Shown in pieces: positions 46,904-56,769 of a stretch of DNA of 64,000 nt. Made by a program: the position numbers and the translations under genes. The stretch comes from Bog-159 sp963843255 (GTDB taxonomy: Bacteria > Acidobacteriota > Terriglobia > Bryobacterales > Bryobacteraceae). The stretch spans positions 203,636 through 267,635 of the forward strand of contig CAWJJQ010000013.1 of the NCBI GenBank assembly GCA_963843255.1, written 5' to 3'. The notes under the pieces are model-generated. The model made no database searches, was not told where the DNA came from, and worked only from the letters and a program-made list of their open reading frames with translations. The number at the start of each line of letters is the position of its first letter. Position 1 is the first letter of the stretch.

Positions 46904-48364
46904 GTGACAGGAGATCGTAGCGGGCGAACGCGCGTGTGGTTCTGGTTGGCGGCGGCGATTTGGATCGCGCTGGCTTTGCCGCATCTGGATACGCCCTATT
47001 CGATCGACTGGGATTCGTCGCAGTTTGCGCGCGGGGCGCGGCATTTCGATATCGCGCAACATCAGCCGCATCCTCCCGGCTATCCACTCTGGATCCTGGG
47101 GCTGCGGGCGCTCGCGCCGCTCACGGGCGTGCACCCGGCGCAGGTGATCCTGGCGTTGCTCTTCACTGTCGCGGCACTGTTTTTCTTTCGCAAGCTGGCG
47201 CGGGAGATGCTGGGCGAAGCCGCGAGTTGGGCGGCGACCGCAATCCTGGCGTTCTCGCCGCTGGTGTGCCTGTATGCCATCTCGCCGGTGAACTATGCGG
47301 TAGACCTCTTTGTCTCGTGCAGCCTCGGCTGGATGGCCTTGCGATTGTGGCGCGGCGAGGCGCGCTGGGCGCCGGCAGCGATGGCAGTGGCGGCGGTGAT
47401 GACCGGATTCCGTCCCAGCGGGGTTACGTTTATGGCGCCGTTGATGGCGCTGGCGTTGGGGCGCGCGGCGCGCGTGAGCTGGCGTTACGCGGTGGCGGGG
47501 TTGGCAGTAGGAATGGCGCTGGCGCTGGCGTGGTTCCTTCCCACCGCGGCGCTCTCGGGAGGGCCAGGTGCGCTGCTGGCGATGGACCGGCAGCAACTCA
47601 TGGTGAGCGTGCGGTCGACGTCCGTGTTATTCGGCGCGGCACCGGGCGTGCACGCACACATGATCGTGGATGCCTGCTTGTATATGGCGCTGGCGCTGGT
47701 GGCGCTGGCTCCCCCTTTGATGCTGCGGCGTACGGGCGGCCGGTGGGAAATCCCCGAATCTGGCTGCTTCCTGGCGCTGTGGCTGATCCCGAACCTGGCA
47801 TTCGTTTTACTCCTGCATTGCGGCGCGCCGGGATATGTCCTGCTGTCCGTGCCTCCGCTGGTCATTTTAGGAGTGAAGCTGGCGCAGCCGGCACTTGAAC
47901 GGACGGGCTGGATCGCGGCGGCCGTGGCCGTCAGCCTGGTGGCAGGCTACTTTCCTTACGAGCGCTTCTTCAATCCGGCGGTTCCCACGCTCGACTATCA
48001 ACTATGGCGCGCGTCTCCGCGCATGCCGGGGCTGGTGGAAGCAGCGCAACACCAGATCCGGACAGCCATAGACGCGCTGCCGGGACGGCCTGAGGAGAAG
48101 CTGGTGTACTGCCTGCGCGGTCGAGCACAGGCGCCCAACATCCGGACAGTGACGGACGATTTTCCGGATGTGTATTGGGTGGCTGCGGACGGACGAGTAT
48201 TTCCGCCGCATGGAGCGGCCGTTGTGGCCGGCATACCGGGGCCGGTGCGCGCGACTGCGTGGCTATGCGAGAGCGCGGGGTTGCCGGCTGACATTCGGGC
48301 GCGCTATCCGGGGGCGCGGCGGGTGGCGGGCAATACTTACTATTCTTTCTGGACAGCGCCGTGA
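46904..48364 (+). CDS. polytopic GT-C-like membrane protein
   Basis: 486 residues with GTG start. About nine TM segments; after the first, TPYSIDWDSSQFARGARHFD has the acidic motif typical of GT-C/PMT-like glycosyltransferases, and QPHPPGYPLWIL follows. A soluble C-terminal part of about 110 residues begins near 375. The donor is probably a polyprenyl-phosphate sugar, acceptor unknown. Its stop directly abuts the stop of the S53 protease gene. Confidence 0.7.
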   Translation: MTGDRSGRTRVWFWLAAAIWIALALPHLDTPYSIDWDSSQFARGARHFDIAQHQPHPPGYPLWILGLRALAPLTGVHPAQVILALLFTVAALFFFRKLAREMLGEAASWAATAILAFSPLVCLYAISPVNYAVDLFVSCSLGWMALRLWRGEARWAPAAMAVAAVMTGFRPSGVTFMAPLMALALGRAARVSWRYAVAGLAVGMALALAWFLPTAALSGGPGALLAMDRQQLMVSVRSTSVLFGAAPGVHAHMIVDACLYMALALVALAPPLMLRRTGGRWEIPESGCFLALWLIPNLAFVLLLHCGAPGYVLLSVPPLVILGVKLAQPALERTGWIAAAVAVSLVAGYFPYERFFNPAVPTLDYQLWRASPRMPGLVEAAQHQIRTAIDALPGRPEEKLVYCLRGRAQAPNIRTVTDDFPDVYWVAADGRVFPPHGAAVVAGIPGPVRATAWLCESAGLPADIRARYPGARRVAGNTYYSFWTAP

Positions 48365-51300
48365 TTACCGGATAGTAAGGGCCAGCGGAACGCTTTGGGT
48401 CACGCCGCCGCCGGTAGCATTGATCCGGAGAGAATACGTGCCGGTCGCGGTCGAACTGGCCGCCGTCAGTTTCAACATGGCGGAAGCAAACATTGCGGTG
48501 ACGCCGCGCGGCAGACCCGCTACCGACAGCGTCACGGAGCCGGTATAGCTGCCGGCCACGCGCGCGCTGACCAGCACAGCTCCGGTCCCGCCGCGCGGGA
48601 TACTCAATGATGCGGACGCGGCGTTGACGGTGAGTCGCCCAATGTTGAGGGCCATGGCCGCGCTCGCAGCCAGGTTGCCGCCAGTGCCCTTGATGATGAC
48701 TGTGTAAGCTCCGGGTGCGGCCGAGCCGGTGGTCTGCACGTTGATGGTGGCGTGTCCACCATTGGCCGGCAGGCCGGACGGCGAGAAGGTCACGGCGACT
48801 CCGGCGGGTAGAGCGCCGGTGGACAGGGAGACGGTGGAGGCGAAGCCGTACGAGGCGGTGGAGGTGATCTGGACGCTGGCCGAGCCCCCGGCGAGCACGT
48901 TCACGGCCGCCGCATTCAAGTGCAAGGCAAAACTCGGGGCCGGCGTAATGGTCAGGGACAATGCCGCGGATTGAGTTACGCTGCCGCCGCGGGCGGTGAC
49001 TACTAACGCGTAGGCGCCGGGCGCGGCCGGGCTGCTGGGGGCGAACGACAGGACGCTGCTTCCGGAACCGGGCGCCGGAAGCGCAGCCGGCGTGAAGCTG
49101 GGATTCAGCCCGGCGGGCAGGCTGCCGCCGGCTGCCGGCGCAACGGAAAGCGCCACCGCCGAATTGAAACCGCCTGCCAGCCCGGAAATAGTGACGTGAC
49201 CTCCCGTAATGCCGCCCTGGCTCACGGTGAGCGCATTTTGCGCGATCGCCAGTTTAAAGGCCGGTGGCACTTGCGTGGTTAGCTGCAGAGTCTGCGATTT
49301 AGTCTGTCCTTCGCCCGCGCCCGTCAGGGTCAAGTTGAACGTGCCCGCGGACGCAGTGGCGCCCATCTGGATGGTTAGCGTGCTGGTTCCATCGCCCGGC
49401 GCGGCAAGGGATGACGGTGCGAAAGAGGCCGTGACGCCGGGCGGCAATCCGGCCACCGAGAATGCGATCGCCGAATGGAACGCGCCTACGTGCGCCGTCG
49501 CTACCGTCACTTTGCCCGTGCCTCCCTGGAACACGCCGAGCGTGGCGGACGACAAGCCCAAGGTAAATGCGGGCAATGGATTGATGGTCACCGAGACCGG
49601 CAATTGGAGCGTAATGCCGCCCCCCGTGACGGTCAGCGAGAAAGCGAAGCTGCCCGGCGCCGCGCCGGCGGCCGCAACGATGGTCACCTTCGATTGGCCG
49701 GAGCCCGGGAGCAGCGTAGCGGGCGATGCCATGATCGTGACCCCTTGCGGCACGCCGTGTGCACCGATGGCCAGCGCGGTTTGGAATCCGCCGGTAACCG
49801 AACCGCAACTCAACTGGGTGCTGGCTGAATTGCCGGGATTCAGTGTAAATGATGTGGCCGAAGCGGCCAGCGTGCAACCCGCGGGCGTGAAGACTGTGAG
49901 CGGCAACCGGACGGTACGCGTGACCGATCCACCGGTGGCGGTCAACGTCAGCGAGTATGCGCCGGGCGCCACATTCGACGGCACCGTGACCGTCAGGGTG
50001 CTGGAACCCGCTCCGGGAGCAGCCAGCGCCTGAGGCGCGAACGCCAGGCTTGCCCCGGCCGGGAGTCCGGAAGCCCCCAGTATCACCACGGCATTGAATC
50101 CGCCGGTGACAGTGACGCGCGCGGTGGCTGCGCCATTCGATCCAGCGGCCACACTGAGAGACGCAACGGAGATGGCCAGGGCGAAGCCCGGCGCGCCGCT
50201 GGTGGCGGCATCCGTCCAATGGTTCACCAGGATGGCGGCATCCACCGATCCGAGACCACTGGCGCGGTCGTATCCCGCTGTGGCTGCGTATCCACTCACG
50301 CCCGGCACTGCGTTGTTTCCGGTGGTTACGTCGTGGAAATAAGAGAGGCCACCCGCGCTCTGCAATGCAGCCAGGGCGTAGAGGCTGGCATTGACGTTTC
50401 CCTGGCGCGAGCCGGTCTGCTGGTTGACCAGGGCCATCAGACCGGCGAATGCGGGAGCCGCGGCGGAGGTTCCGGCAATGCCTTCCAGGCTGCCTTGCTG
50501 CACCATCAGGTAGCAGTCGTGGCTGGCGGCGGAGAGAGAGACATCCGGCACATCGCGCATACCATCCGGCGGCACACCCGGGCCGGCCTGCCACGCGGGC
50601 TTTGCATTATAAGCGCTGGCGCCGCCGCCGCCGGCCCACAAGCCCGCACCCGCGTTACTCGCGCTCTCGTTCCAAACGGTCTCCGGAATGTAGCCGAGCG
50701 CCGACTCCCAATTGCCGGCGCTGCCGGCGGACCAGTATGGGCCCGGACTGGCTCCTTCGTTGAACTCGGTACCGCCCACGCACACGCTGTAGGGCGTAGA
50801 GCAGAGGCCGTTGACCGCGGCGCCACCCGCGGCTGTGGTTTCCGGCCCGCTGTCGCAGCCCGCCGCGCCGCTATCCCCGGAAGCCACCAGCACGGTGATA
50901 CCTTGGGCCGCGGCCTGCTGCCAGAGGTTGTTGTAGAAAGCGCGCTCCGCCGAGCCCATATATTGTTCGCAGGATCCGAAGCTCACGCTCGCGACCGGCG
51001 CCAGGTTGTGGCTGACGATGTACTGCGCGGAGAGATCCACGCCGTCGGTGGTCGAGGTGGATGCCGAGACCACCAGGCGCACCGCCGCCATGGGCGCGAC
51101 GGCGCCGGGCCATTCGACATCCAGGTCGGCCTCCGACAATTCGTCGGCGGAAACAATGCCGGGATCGGCACCGTTCACGATGACCGTAGGGTTATTGGCG
51201 GGCAGGCCGAATGTGGCGCGAAATGTCTGCACGTCGGACAAAGGAATATTGGTGCGCGCGACGATGGCGATGCTCTGTCCGGCGCCGGTCAGCCCGCCCG

Positions 51301-51937
51301 CATACAGGGGCGTGGCATCGTAAATCGCAGCGAAATCGCTTGGCGAGAGATAGTTATATCCAGGTCCAGCCGAGTACTGCGGGGCGATGTGCAGAGCCTG
51401 GCGGCGAAAATCGTGCAGCGACAGGACGCCCGCGGCCACACCTGCCAGGGCTTCAGGCATGCGCGGTTCGGCCGCATTGGCCAGGTGCAGGCGTCCGCCG
51501 ACGCGATACCGGTCGATGGGAGTGTGGAAAGCCGCTTCCACCTGCCCCGCCGAACCGCTGAACACGATGGCCCGGCCGCCGGCCGGAAGCTCATCGACGG
51601 AGAATCCCTGCGCGCCCAGCCAGGAAACCGCGCGTCCGATATCGCCGGACGGCAGGCCGAAGAGGTCGCCGAAGGTTTCCGGGGTGAGCCACTGATGATA
51701 GAGCGGCGAATGCGGATCCTGTTGCGCGGCGAGCAGGGCTTCCAGATCGAGTTGGCGGGCGGCATCCGGCGCAAGCACCAGGATCATGTGCTCCAGCCGC
51801 GTGGCGGATGCGGCTCTGCCCACGTCGTATTCCCGCCGCGCCAGGGGATGCCGGTTGCCTCCCCATGAGAGAGGCTGGGCGGGCAATGCGGAAGCAGCCA
51901 GCAGAAAAGCGAAGAACGCGGCCACACCGAATCGCAT
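48365..51937 (-). CDS. secreted S53 (kumamolisin-like) protease with long beta-sandwich tail
   Basis: 1190 residues. Signal peptide 1-20, inhibitory pro-domain about 30-185 (HSPLYHQWLTPETFGDLFG), catalytic domain to about 590. Catalytic triad Glu269 and Asp273 in SEADLDVEW, Ser491 in AGTSAAAPAFAGL; oxyanion Asp355 in VASGDSGAAGC. Residues 600-1190 contain about six 90-residue Ig-like repeats (TVTGGFNAVVILG, TVTGGGITLQLPVSVTINP). Acid-active serine-carboxyl endopeptidase, exported; tails likely bind the cell surface or substrate. It lies 51 nt downstream of the NtrC-type regulator on the same strand. Confidence 0.93.
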   Translation of the reverse strand: MRFGVAAFFAFLLAASALPAQPLSWGGNRHPLARREYDVGRAASATRLEHMILVLAPDAARQLDLEALLAAQQDPHSPLYHQWLTPETFGDLFGLPSGDIGRAVSWLGAQGFSVDELPAGGRAIVFSGSAGQVEAAFHTPIDRYRVGGRLHLANAAEPRMPEALAGVAAGVLSLHDFRRQALHIAPQYSAGPGYNYLSPSDFAAIYDATPLYAGGLTGAGQSIAIVARTNIPLSDVQTFRATFGLPANNPTVIVNGADPGIVSADELSEADLDVEWPGAVAPMAAVRLVVSASTSTTDGVDLSAQYIVSHNLAPVASVSFGSCEQYMGSAERAFYNNLWQQAAAQGITVLVASGDSGAAGCDSGPETTAAGGAAVNGLCSTPYSVCVGGTEFNEGASPGPYWSAGSAGNWESALGYIPETVWNESASNAGAGLWAGGGGASAYNAKPAWQAGPGVPPDGMRDVPDVSLSAASHDCYLMVQQGSLEGIAGTSAAAPAFAGLMALVNQQTGSRQGNVNASLYALAALQSAGGLSYFHDVTTGNNAVPGVSGYAATAGYDRASGLGSVDAAILVNHWTDAATSGAPGFALAISVASLSVAAGSNGAATARVTVTGGFNAVVILGASGLPAGASLAFAPQALAAPGAGSSTLTVTVPSNVAPGAYSLTLTATGGSVTRTVRLPLTVFTPAGCTLAASATSFTLNPGNSASTQLSCGSVTGGFQTALAIGAHGVPQGVTIMASPATLLPGSGQSKVTIVAAAGAAPGSFAFSLTVTGGGITLQLPVSVTINPLPAFTLGLSSATLGVFQGGTGKVTVATAHVGAFHSAIAFSVAGLPPGVTASFAPSSLAAPGDGTSTLTIQMGATASAGTFNLTLTGAGEGQTKSQTLQLTTQVPPAFKLAIAQNALTVSQGGITGGHVTISGLAGGFNSAVALSVAPAAGGSLPAGLNPSFTPAALPAPGSGSSVLSFAPSSPAAPGAYALVVTARGGSVTQSAALSLTITPAPSFALHLNAAAVNVLAGGSASVQITSTASYGFASTVSLSTGALPAGVAVTFSPSGLPANGGHATINVQTTGSAAPGAYTVIIKGTGGNLAASAAMALNIGRLTVNAASASLSIPRGGTGAVLVSARVAGSYTGSVTLSVAGLPRGVTAMFASAMLKLTAASSTATGTYSLRINATGGGVTQSVPLALTIR

Positions 51938-51988
51938 GCAGAGTTCCTGTAGAAATACTTATCGGCCAGACCCGCGGAAAAATTGACG

Positions 51989-53374
51989 CTACCGCAGGTT
52001 ATGTTTTTTGATCTTGTAACGCAGCTTGTCGCGCGTGATGCCCAGCAGGCGGGCGGCATGTACCTGGTTGCCCCCGGCGCGGTCGAGGGCCTGCTCGATC
52101 ACGCGGCGCTCCTGGTCGTCGAACGACATATCTCCACCGGCAGGCGCGGATTCGGCGGCGGCGGACGACGGAGCAGCGGCGGCCAAACCGGCGGGCAAGC
52201 CCTGGCGCATGTATTGCGGCAGGTCGGCCACATCAATAGCTTCACCGGTGGCCAGCATACAGGCGTGCCCAATCACATTCTCAAGCTCTCGCACATTCCC
52301 CGGCCAGGAGTGCCTCGACAATAAAATCTGCGCGCGCGGGGTGAGCGATTCCACCGGCTTCTTATACTGCGCGGCGAATTTCTGAATGAAAAAACGTTCG
52401 AGCAAGGGCAGATCTTCCTTGCGTTCGGCCAGCGCCGGCGTGCGGATCTCCACCATGGACAGGCGATAATACAGATCTTCGCGGAAATGTTTCTCGGCGA
52501 TCTGGGTGCGCAGGTCATGATTGGTCGCTGCCACCACTCGCACGTCCACCTGGCGCGCGCGCAACGAGCCCACCCGCTGCACCTCCTGATTCTGCAGGAC
52601 GCGCAACAGCTTGGCCTGGGTGGCCAGCGGCATGTCGCCGATTTCATCCAGAAAGAGCGTGCCACCGTGGGCGAACTCGAACAGCCCCATCTTGTCGGTG
52701 GTGGCGCCGGTGAAGGCGCCTTTCACGTGCCCGAACAGCTCGCTCTCGAACAGTGTTTCCACTACTGCGGAACAGTTGCAGACCACCATGGGTCCGGACA
52801 CCTGGCTGAGCTTGTGTAGCGCATTGGCCACCAGTTCTTTACCGGTACCGGTGGGTCCGGTGACGGCGCAGGCGCGGTAGTGCGGGGCCACACGCCGGAT
52901 CTGCCCGAACATCTCCCACATCAGCGGGCTGCGGCCGACCATACCCTCGAACTGGCAGTTATCCACCAGCTCGTCGTCCAACTGGCTGGTGCGCAGGCGG
53001 CGGCGGGCGTCGGTAGCCAGTTTCTCGATGCGCTCGCGCAACAAAGGCAGGGAGATCGGCTTGTTCAGGTAATCGCACGCGCCCTTCTTGATGGCTTCGA
53101 CGGCGGCTTCGGTGGAGTAATGGGCGGTCATCAGCACCACGTCGGTAGCCGGATCGATCTCCAGGACTCGGCTCAACAATTCCATGCCGTTCATTTTGGG
53201 CATCACGATATCGCTGAGCACAATGGCGGGGCGCTCGCGGCGCACCAGATCGAGACCGGTTTCAGGATCGCCGGCGGTCATGATTTCGAGGCCGTTATCG
53301 GAGAGCGCTTCGGAGACCAGTTCCAGGCTCTGAGGATCGTCGTCGATGGCGAGTAGCTTGATGCGCGGCGGCAT
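51989..53374 (-). CDS. NtrC-family sigma-54-dependent response regulator
   Basis: 461 residues from ATG at 53374. REC domain with Asp55 in VLSDIVMPK, AAA+ domain with Walker A GPTGTGKE, the sigma-54-contacting GAFTGA loop, Walker B GGTLFLDEIGDMP, arginine fingers FREDLYYRLS, and a Fis-type HTH (GGNQVHAARLLGITRDKLRY). Activates sigma-54 promoters. It follows the stand-alone receiver by 19 nt and the hybrid kinase, so these form a signalling operon. Confidence 0.95.
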   Translation of the reverse strand: MPPRIKLLAIDDDPQSLELVSEALSDNGLEIMTAGDPETGLDLVRRERPAIVLSDIVMPKMNGMELLSRVLEIDPATDVVLMTAHYSTEAAVEAIKKGACDYLNKPISLPLLRERIEKLATDARRRLRTSQLDDELVDNCQFEGMVGRSPLMWEMFGQIRRVAPHYRACAVTGPTGTGKELVANALHKLSQVSGPMVVCNCSAVVETLFESELFGHVKGAFTGATTDKMGLFEFAHGGTLFLDEIGDMPLATQAKLLRVLQNQEVQRVGSLRARQVDVRVVAATNHDLRTQIAEKHFREDLYYRLSMVEIRTPALAERKEDLPLLERFFIQKFAAQYKKPVESLTPRAQILLSRHSWPGNVRELENVIGHACMLATGEAIDVADLPQYMRQGLPAGLAAAAPSSAAAESAPAGGDMSFDDQERRVIEQALDRAGGNQVHAARLLGITRDKLRYKIKKHNLR

Positions 53375-53393
53375 AGCGTTCGTTCGTCGAAAA

Positions 53394-53756
53394 TTAGAGA
53401 AACCTGCGGACTTCCTGCCGCAGGGCGGCGATCTCCACCGGCTTGGTGATGTAGCCGTCGAAGCCCGCACCCATGGCCCGGTCGCGATCACCCTGCATGG
53501 CGAAAGCGGTCAGGGCCACCACACGCAATCCGGAGAACTTCTCGTCGGCGCGCAATTCGCGCAGCACGCCGAAGCCATCCAAGCGCGGCATTTGGATATC
53601 GACCAGCACCAGATCGGGAGCGCCTTCGCGCGCGCGGCGCACGGCTTCCTCGCCGTCGGCAGCCTCGATCACATCATAGCCGCTCATCTCCAATACTTCA
53701 CGGATCAGCTCGCGACTGGCGGGATTATCGTCGGCCACCAGAATCTTGTGGCTCAT
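53394..53756 (-). CDS. single-domain receiver protein (CheY-like)
   Basis: 120 residues. Acid pocket DDN at 9-11, phospho-acceptor Asp53 in LVLVDIQMPRLD, Thr in ALTAFAMQGD and Lys in ITKPVE. Its ATG overlaps the stop of the hybrid kinase (ATGA). Could relay phosphate between kinase and NtrC regulator or act on another target. Confidence 0.93.
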   Translation of the reverse strand: MSHKILVADDNPASRELIREVLEMSGYDVIEAADGEEAVRRAREGAPDLVLVDIQMPRLDGFGVLRELRADEKFSGLRVVALTAFAMQGDRDRAMGAGFDGYITKPVEIAALRQEVRRFL

Positions 53757-56461
53757 GCGCGGCCCGCTTGGTGGCCGACAGCGCGTCTCAATTCCGCAAG
53801 CAACTGATTCCCCCATTCGCGGTCTTTTTGAAAAAGTCCGACGGTCTCCTGGTGCAGCATCTTGATTTCATCATCTGTCAGATCCTTGCCGGTAAGCACC
53901 AGCACCGGGATATTGCACATCCCCGGATCTGCCTTCATGCGGAGCAGCAGTTCGAAGCCATCCATGCCGGGCATCATCAGATCCAGCAGAATAGCGCTGA
54001 GCGGGATCTTCGCCAGGGCATCCAGAGCCTCCTTGCCGCTGGCCGCCAGTACCGGAATATATCCGGCGGATTCAAGAATCTCGCGAGCTAATTCGCGCGC
54101 CCCTGGTTCGTCATCCACCACCAGCACTTTGGCCGGACCGTTCGAGCCAGGCCCGATGTGGCGGCGGATGGTATCGACCAGCAGGTCCTTTTCTACCGGC
54201 TTCACCAGATAATCGGCGGCGCCCAATGCGAGGCCGACCTTAGGCTCATCGACAATGCTGACCACGATCACTGGAATGCCGGAGGTGAGCGGAGTCTTCT
54301 TGAGCTCGTACAGCGTTTCCCATCCGCCCTTGCCGGGCATCAGCATGTTCAAAGTAATGGCATCCGGAACATGCTCGGCGGCTTTGGCCAGGGCCTCCGC
54401 CGAGGACGATGCGGCAATCAGTTGATAGCCTTCGGGCTCTAGCCAGCTGGCCAGCAACTCGCGTGCGGCAGGTTCGTCGTCCACGATCAGAACCACGGGC
54501 CGCTCGCGAACGGGGCCCGGCTCGACAGGGCCGAGGTCAGCACGCTCGGTTTCCTCGGTCCAGGTGCGTCCGGCGGGCAAGGTGAAACTGAGACGCGCGC
54601 CCTTGCCAGGCTCGCTTTCCACCCAGATGCGTCCGCCGTGTTCCTCTACCAGACGCTTGGTGATAGCTAGCCCGAGGCCGGTGCCTTCCTTGATTCCCTT
54701 GGTGGTGGCGCCGACCTGATGGAAGGCGTCGAATATGGCCGCTTGTTCTTCGAGCGGAATTCCGAGGCCCGTGTCGCTGACCGAAATGGTCAAGCGGCCG
54801 CGCCGTTCCGCCGCTTCCACCCAGATCTTTCCATCCTCAGGCGTGAACTTCACGGCATTGCTGAGCAGGTTCAGCAGGATCTGTTTGAAGCGCATGCGAT
54901 CCGCGAAGACGGAGACGTCCGGGCCGATACTGCTATGGACCGAGATATTCTTGGCGCCGGCGGCCGAGCGGATACCGGTCAGAACATCAGTCAGAACAGT
55001 GGCCACCGCCAGGTTTTCGCGGTTCAACTCCAAACGTCCGGCCTCCACCTTGGAGAGATCCAGGATGTCGTTGATGAGCGCCAACAGGTGGCGGGCGCCC
55101 TGCTGGATATGATTCACGAAGCGCTGCTGCTTGGCGGCGAGAGGGCCGGCCGTCTGCTCCGCCAGCAAATCGGAAAACCCGATGATGGCATTGAGCGGCG
55201 TGCGCAGCTCGTGGCTCATGCTGGCCAGAAACTCGCTCTTCAGGCGATTGGCGCGCTCTACTTCCTGGTTGCGCAGTTCCAGCTCTTTATTGGTGGAGGC
55301 CAGCCTGGCATTCAGGGTGCCTACGGCTTCTTCGGCCTGCTTGCGCTGAGTGACATCGCGATTGATTTCCAGAACGGCGCCGGCGTGTCCTTCGGATTTG
55401 CCGACCACGATGTGGCGGGTATCGACCGTGATGCGGGCGCCGTCGCGGCGGTTATGCTGAAGCTCGCCATCCCAGCGGCCACTGCGATTGAGTTCTGTCT
55501 CGAGCGCCTGCCGCGAGACCGGAAATCCGGTTTGGAACAACTTGTGGCTGACCTGGCCGAGGGCCTCGGCGGCGGACCAGCCGTAAATTTCCTGGGCGCC
55601 GGCGTTCCATTGCAAAATGCGGCCTTCCGGCTCACGCACAATAATCGCGTCGTGGGAAGCCTCGATCAACTGCGCCTGGCGGCGTAAATCCTCTTCGGCG
55701 CGCTTGCGGTCGGTGATATCGCGGATCACGCACATCACCTGCGCGCCGCTTTTGGTATCCATCGGACTGAGGGTGATGTCTACCGGGAACTCGGTTCCAT
55801 CTGTGCGGCGTGCCCACAGGTCGAGGCCCGAGCCCATGGGCCGCATGACGGGCTTGGCTTGATAGTGTTCGCGATACTGCGGGTGGCGGGCGCGGAAACG
55901 GGCCGGCACGAATTCGTCCACGGACTTGCCCAACAACTCGTCCACCGGGCAGCGGAACAAGGCGCCCGCCAGCGAATTCGCCAAAATGATGTGGCCTTGG
56001 GAATCCACCTGAAGAATGGCGTCGGGAGAGGCCTCGAAGATCTGGCGGAACCGAAGATCGGCCCGCACCACATCGCGCGCGCCAGGATCATGCCGCGCGG
56101 CTTTCAACTCCAGCGCCTGTTTCGCGGAGATGGGAAGGCGGAACAGGGTGCCCTTGTACAGGCAGTCTGCCGCGCCGTCCAGCACGCAGTTCATCAGCAC
56201 GCGGGGATCGGTTTCATTAGCCAGCACAATGAGTGGAACGGGCTCGTGCCGGCCGCGCAACGCTTCCATGACCGCGCGCCAACTCCATCCGGGGGCGGCG
56301 TATTCGGCCACCACCAGGTCGTGCGGGGTGACGTCCAGGACCGCCAGCAATTCTTCGGGACTATTCGCGTGGGAGTGGCCCGCGTCAAAACCAACCCGCG
56401 CCAGTTCCTGCATACAACGTTCCGCGATTTCCGGCTCAGTTTTGACGAATAGAACGCGCAA
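53753..56461 (-). CDS. hybrid histidine kinase with three receiver-like domains
   Basis: 902 residues, no TM segments. Order: degenerate receiver 1-115 (Glu53 at the acceptor site, VVAEYAAPG), PAS 135-255, PAS 262-380, coiled coil, HisKA with His417 in MSHELRTPLN, HATPase (NLLSNAVKF, DTGLGIP, GTGLGLAI), receiver 2 about 655-770 with Asn705 in place of Asp (AITLNMLMP), receiver 3 about 777-895 with normal Asp827 (ILLDLMMPG). Cytoplasmic sensor of unknown signal; only the last receiver seems able to take phosphate. Coupled to the receiver and NtrC genes downstream. Confidence 0.93.
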   Translation of the reverse strand: MRVLFVKTEPEIAERCMQELARVGFDAGHSHANSPEELLAVLDVTPHDLVVAEYAAPGWSWRAVMEALRGRHEPVPLIVLANETDPRVLMNCVLDGAADCLYKGTLFRLPISAKQALELKAARHDPGARDVVRADLRFRQIFEASPDAILQVDSQGHIILANSLAGALFRCPVDELLGKSVDEFVPARFRARHPQYREHYQAKPVMRPMGSGLDLWARRTDGTEFPVDITLSPMDTKSGAQVMCVIRDITDRKRAEEDLRRQAQLIEASHDAIIVREPEGRILQWNAGAQEIYGWSAAEALGQVSHKLFQTGFPVSRQALETELNRSGRWDGELQHNRRDGARITVDTRHIVVGKSEGHAGAVLEINRDVTQRKQAEEAVGTLNARLASTNKELELRNQEVERANRLKSEFLASMSHELRTPLNAIIGFSDLLAEQTAGPLAAKQQRFVNHIQQGARHLLALINDILDLSKVEAGRLELNRENLAVATVLTDVLTGIRSAAGAKNISVHSSIGPDVSVFADRMRFKQILLNLLSNAVKFTPEDGKIWVEAAERRGRLTISVSDTGLGIPLEEQAAIFDAFHQVGATTKGIKEGTGLGLAITKRLVEEHGGRIWVESEPGKGARLSFTLPAGRTWTEETERADLGPVEPGPVRERPVVLIVDDEPAARELLASWLEPEGYQLIAASSSAEALAKAAEHVPDAITLNMLMPGKGGWETLYELKKTPLTSGIPVIVVSIVDEPKVGLALGAADYLVKPVEKDLLVDTIRRHIGPGSNGPAKVLVVDDEPGARELAREILESAGYIPVLAASGKEALDALAKIPLSAILLDLMMPGMDGFELLLRMKADPGMCNIPVLVLTGKDLTDDEIKMLHQETVGLFQKDREWGNQLLAELRRAVGHQAGRA

Positions 56462-56517
56462 TGCGCCCCCTCATTTGTCTAATAATATACAATTCAGGGG
56501 GCTCGCGGGGGACGTCG

Positions 56518-56769
56518 TTACGATTTCTGGTCCTGATAGTTTCCTGGTTCGCCGTCAGTGGTGAAATCCTGGCTGCGGCGCCATGCCAGGATCAGAAATG
56601 CACCCAGGATACAGAAGGGCGGCAAGCCCAATAGCACGATACCGATATTCAGAAGGTGAGCGCGCGCCGCGTTCTGGGCGGCGGCCGTGCGGAAGCACAT
56701 GACGCATTGCCCCCAGGAGCCGGAAGGCGCTGCGGCGGCCACAAAAAGAGCTAGTGCCAGACGTTTCAT
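56518..56769 (-). CDS. small membrane protein with CxxC motif, end of cox operon
   Basis: 83 residues. Signal peptide (MKRLALALFVAAAAPSG), QCVMCFRTAAAQN with a CxxC, then one TM segment (IGIVLLGLPPFCILGAFLIL) and a cytoplasmic tail. The ATG overlaps the coxD stop (ATGA). The CxxC facing the periplasm suggests copper or thiol handling for oxidase assembly; this is inference. Confidence 0.7.
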   Translation of the reverse strand: MKRLALALFVAAAAPSGSWGQCVMCFRTAAAQNAARAHLLNIGIVLLGLPPFCILGAFLILAWRRSQDFTTDGEPGNYQDQKS

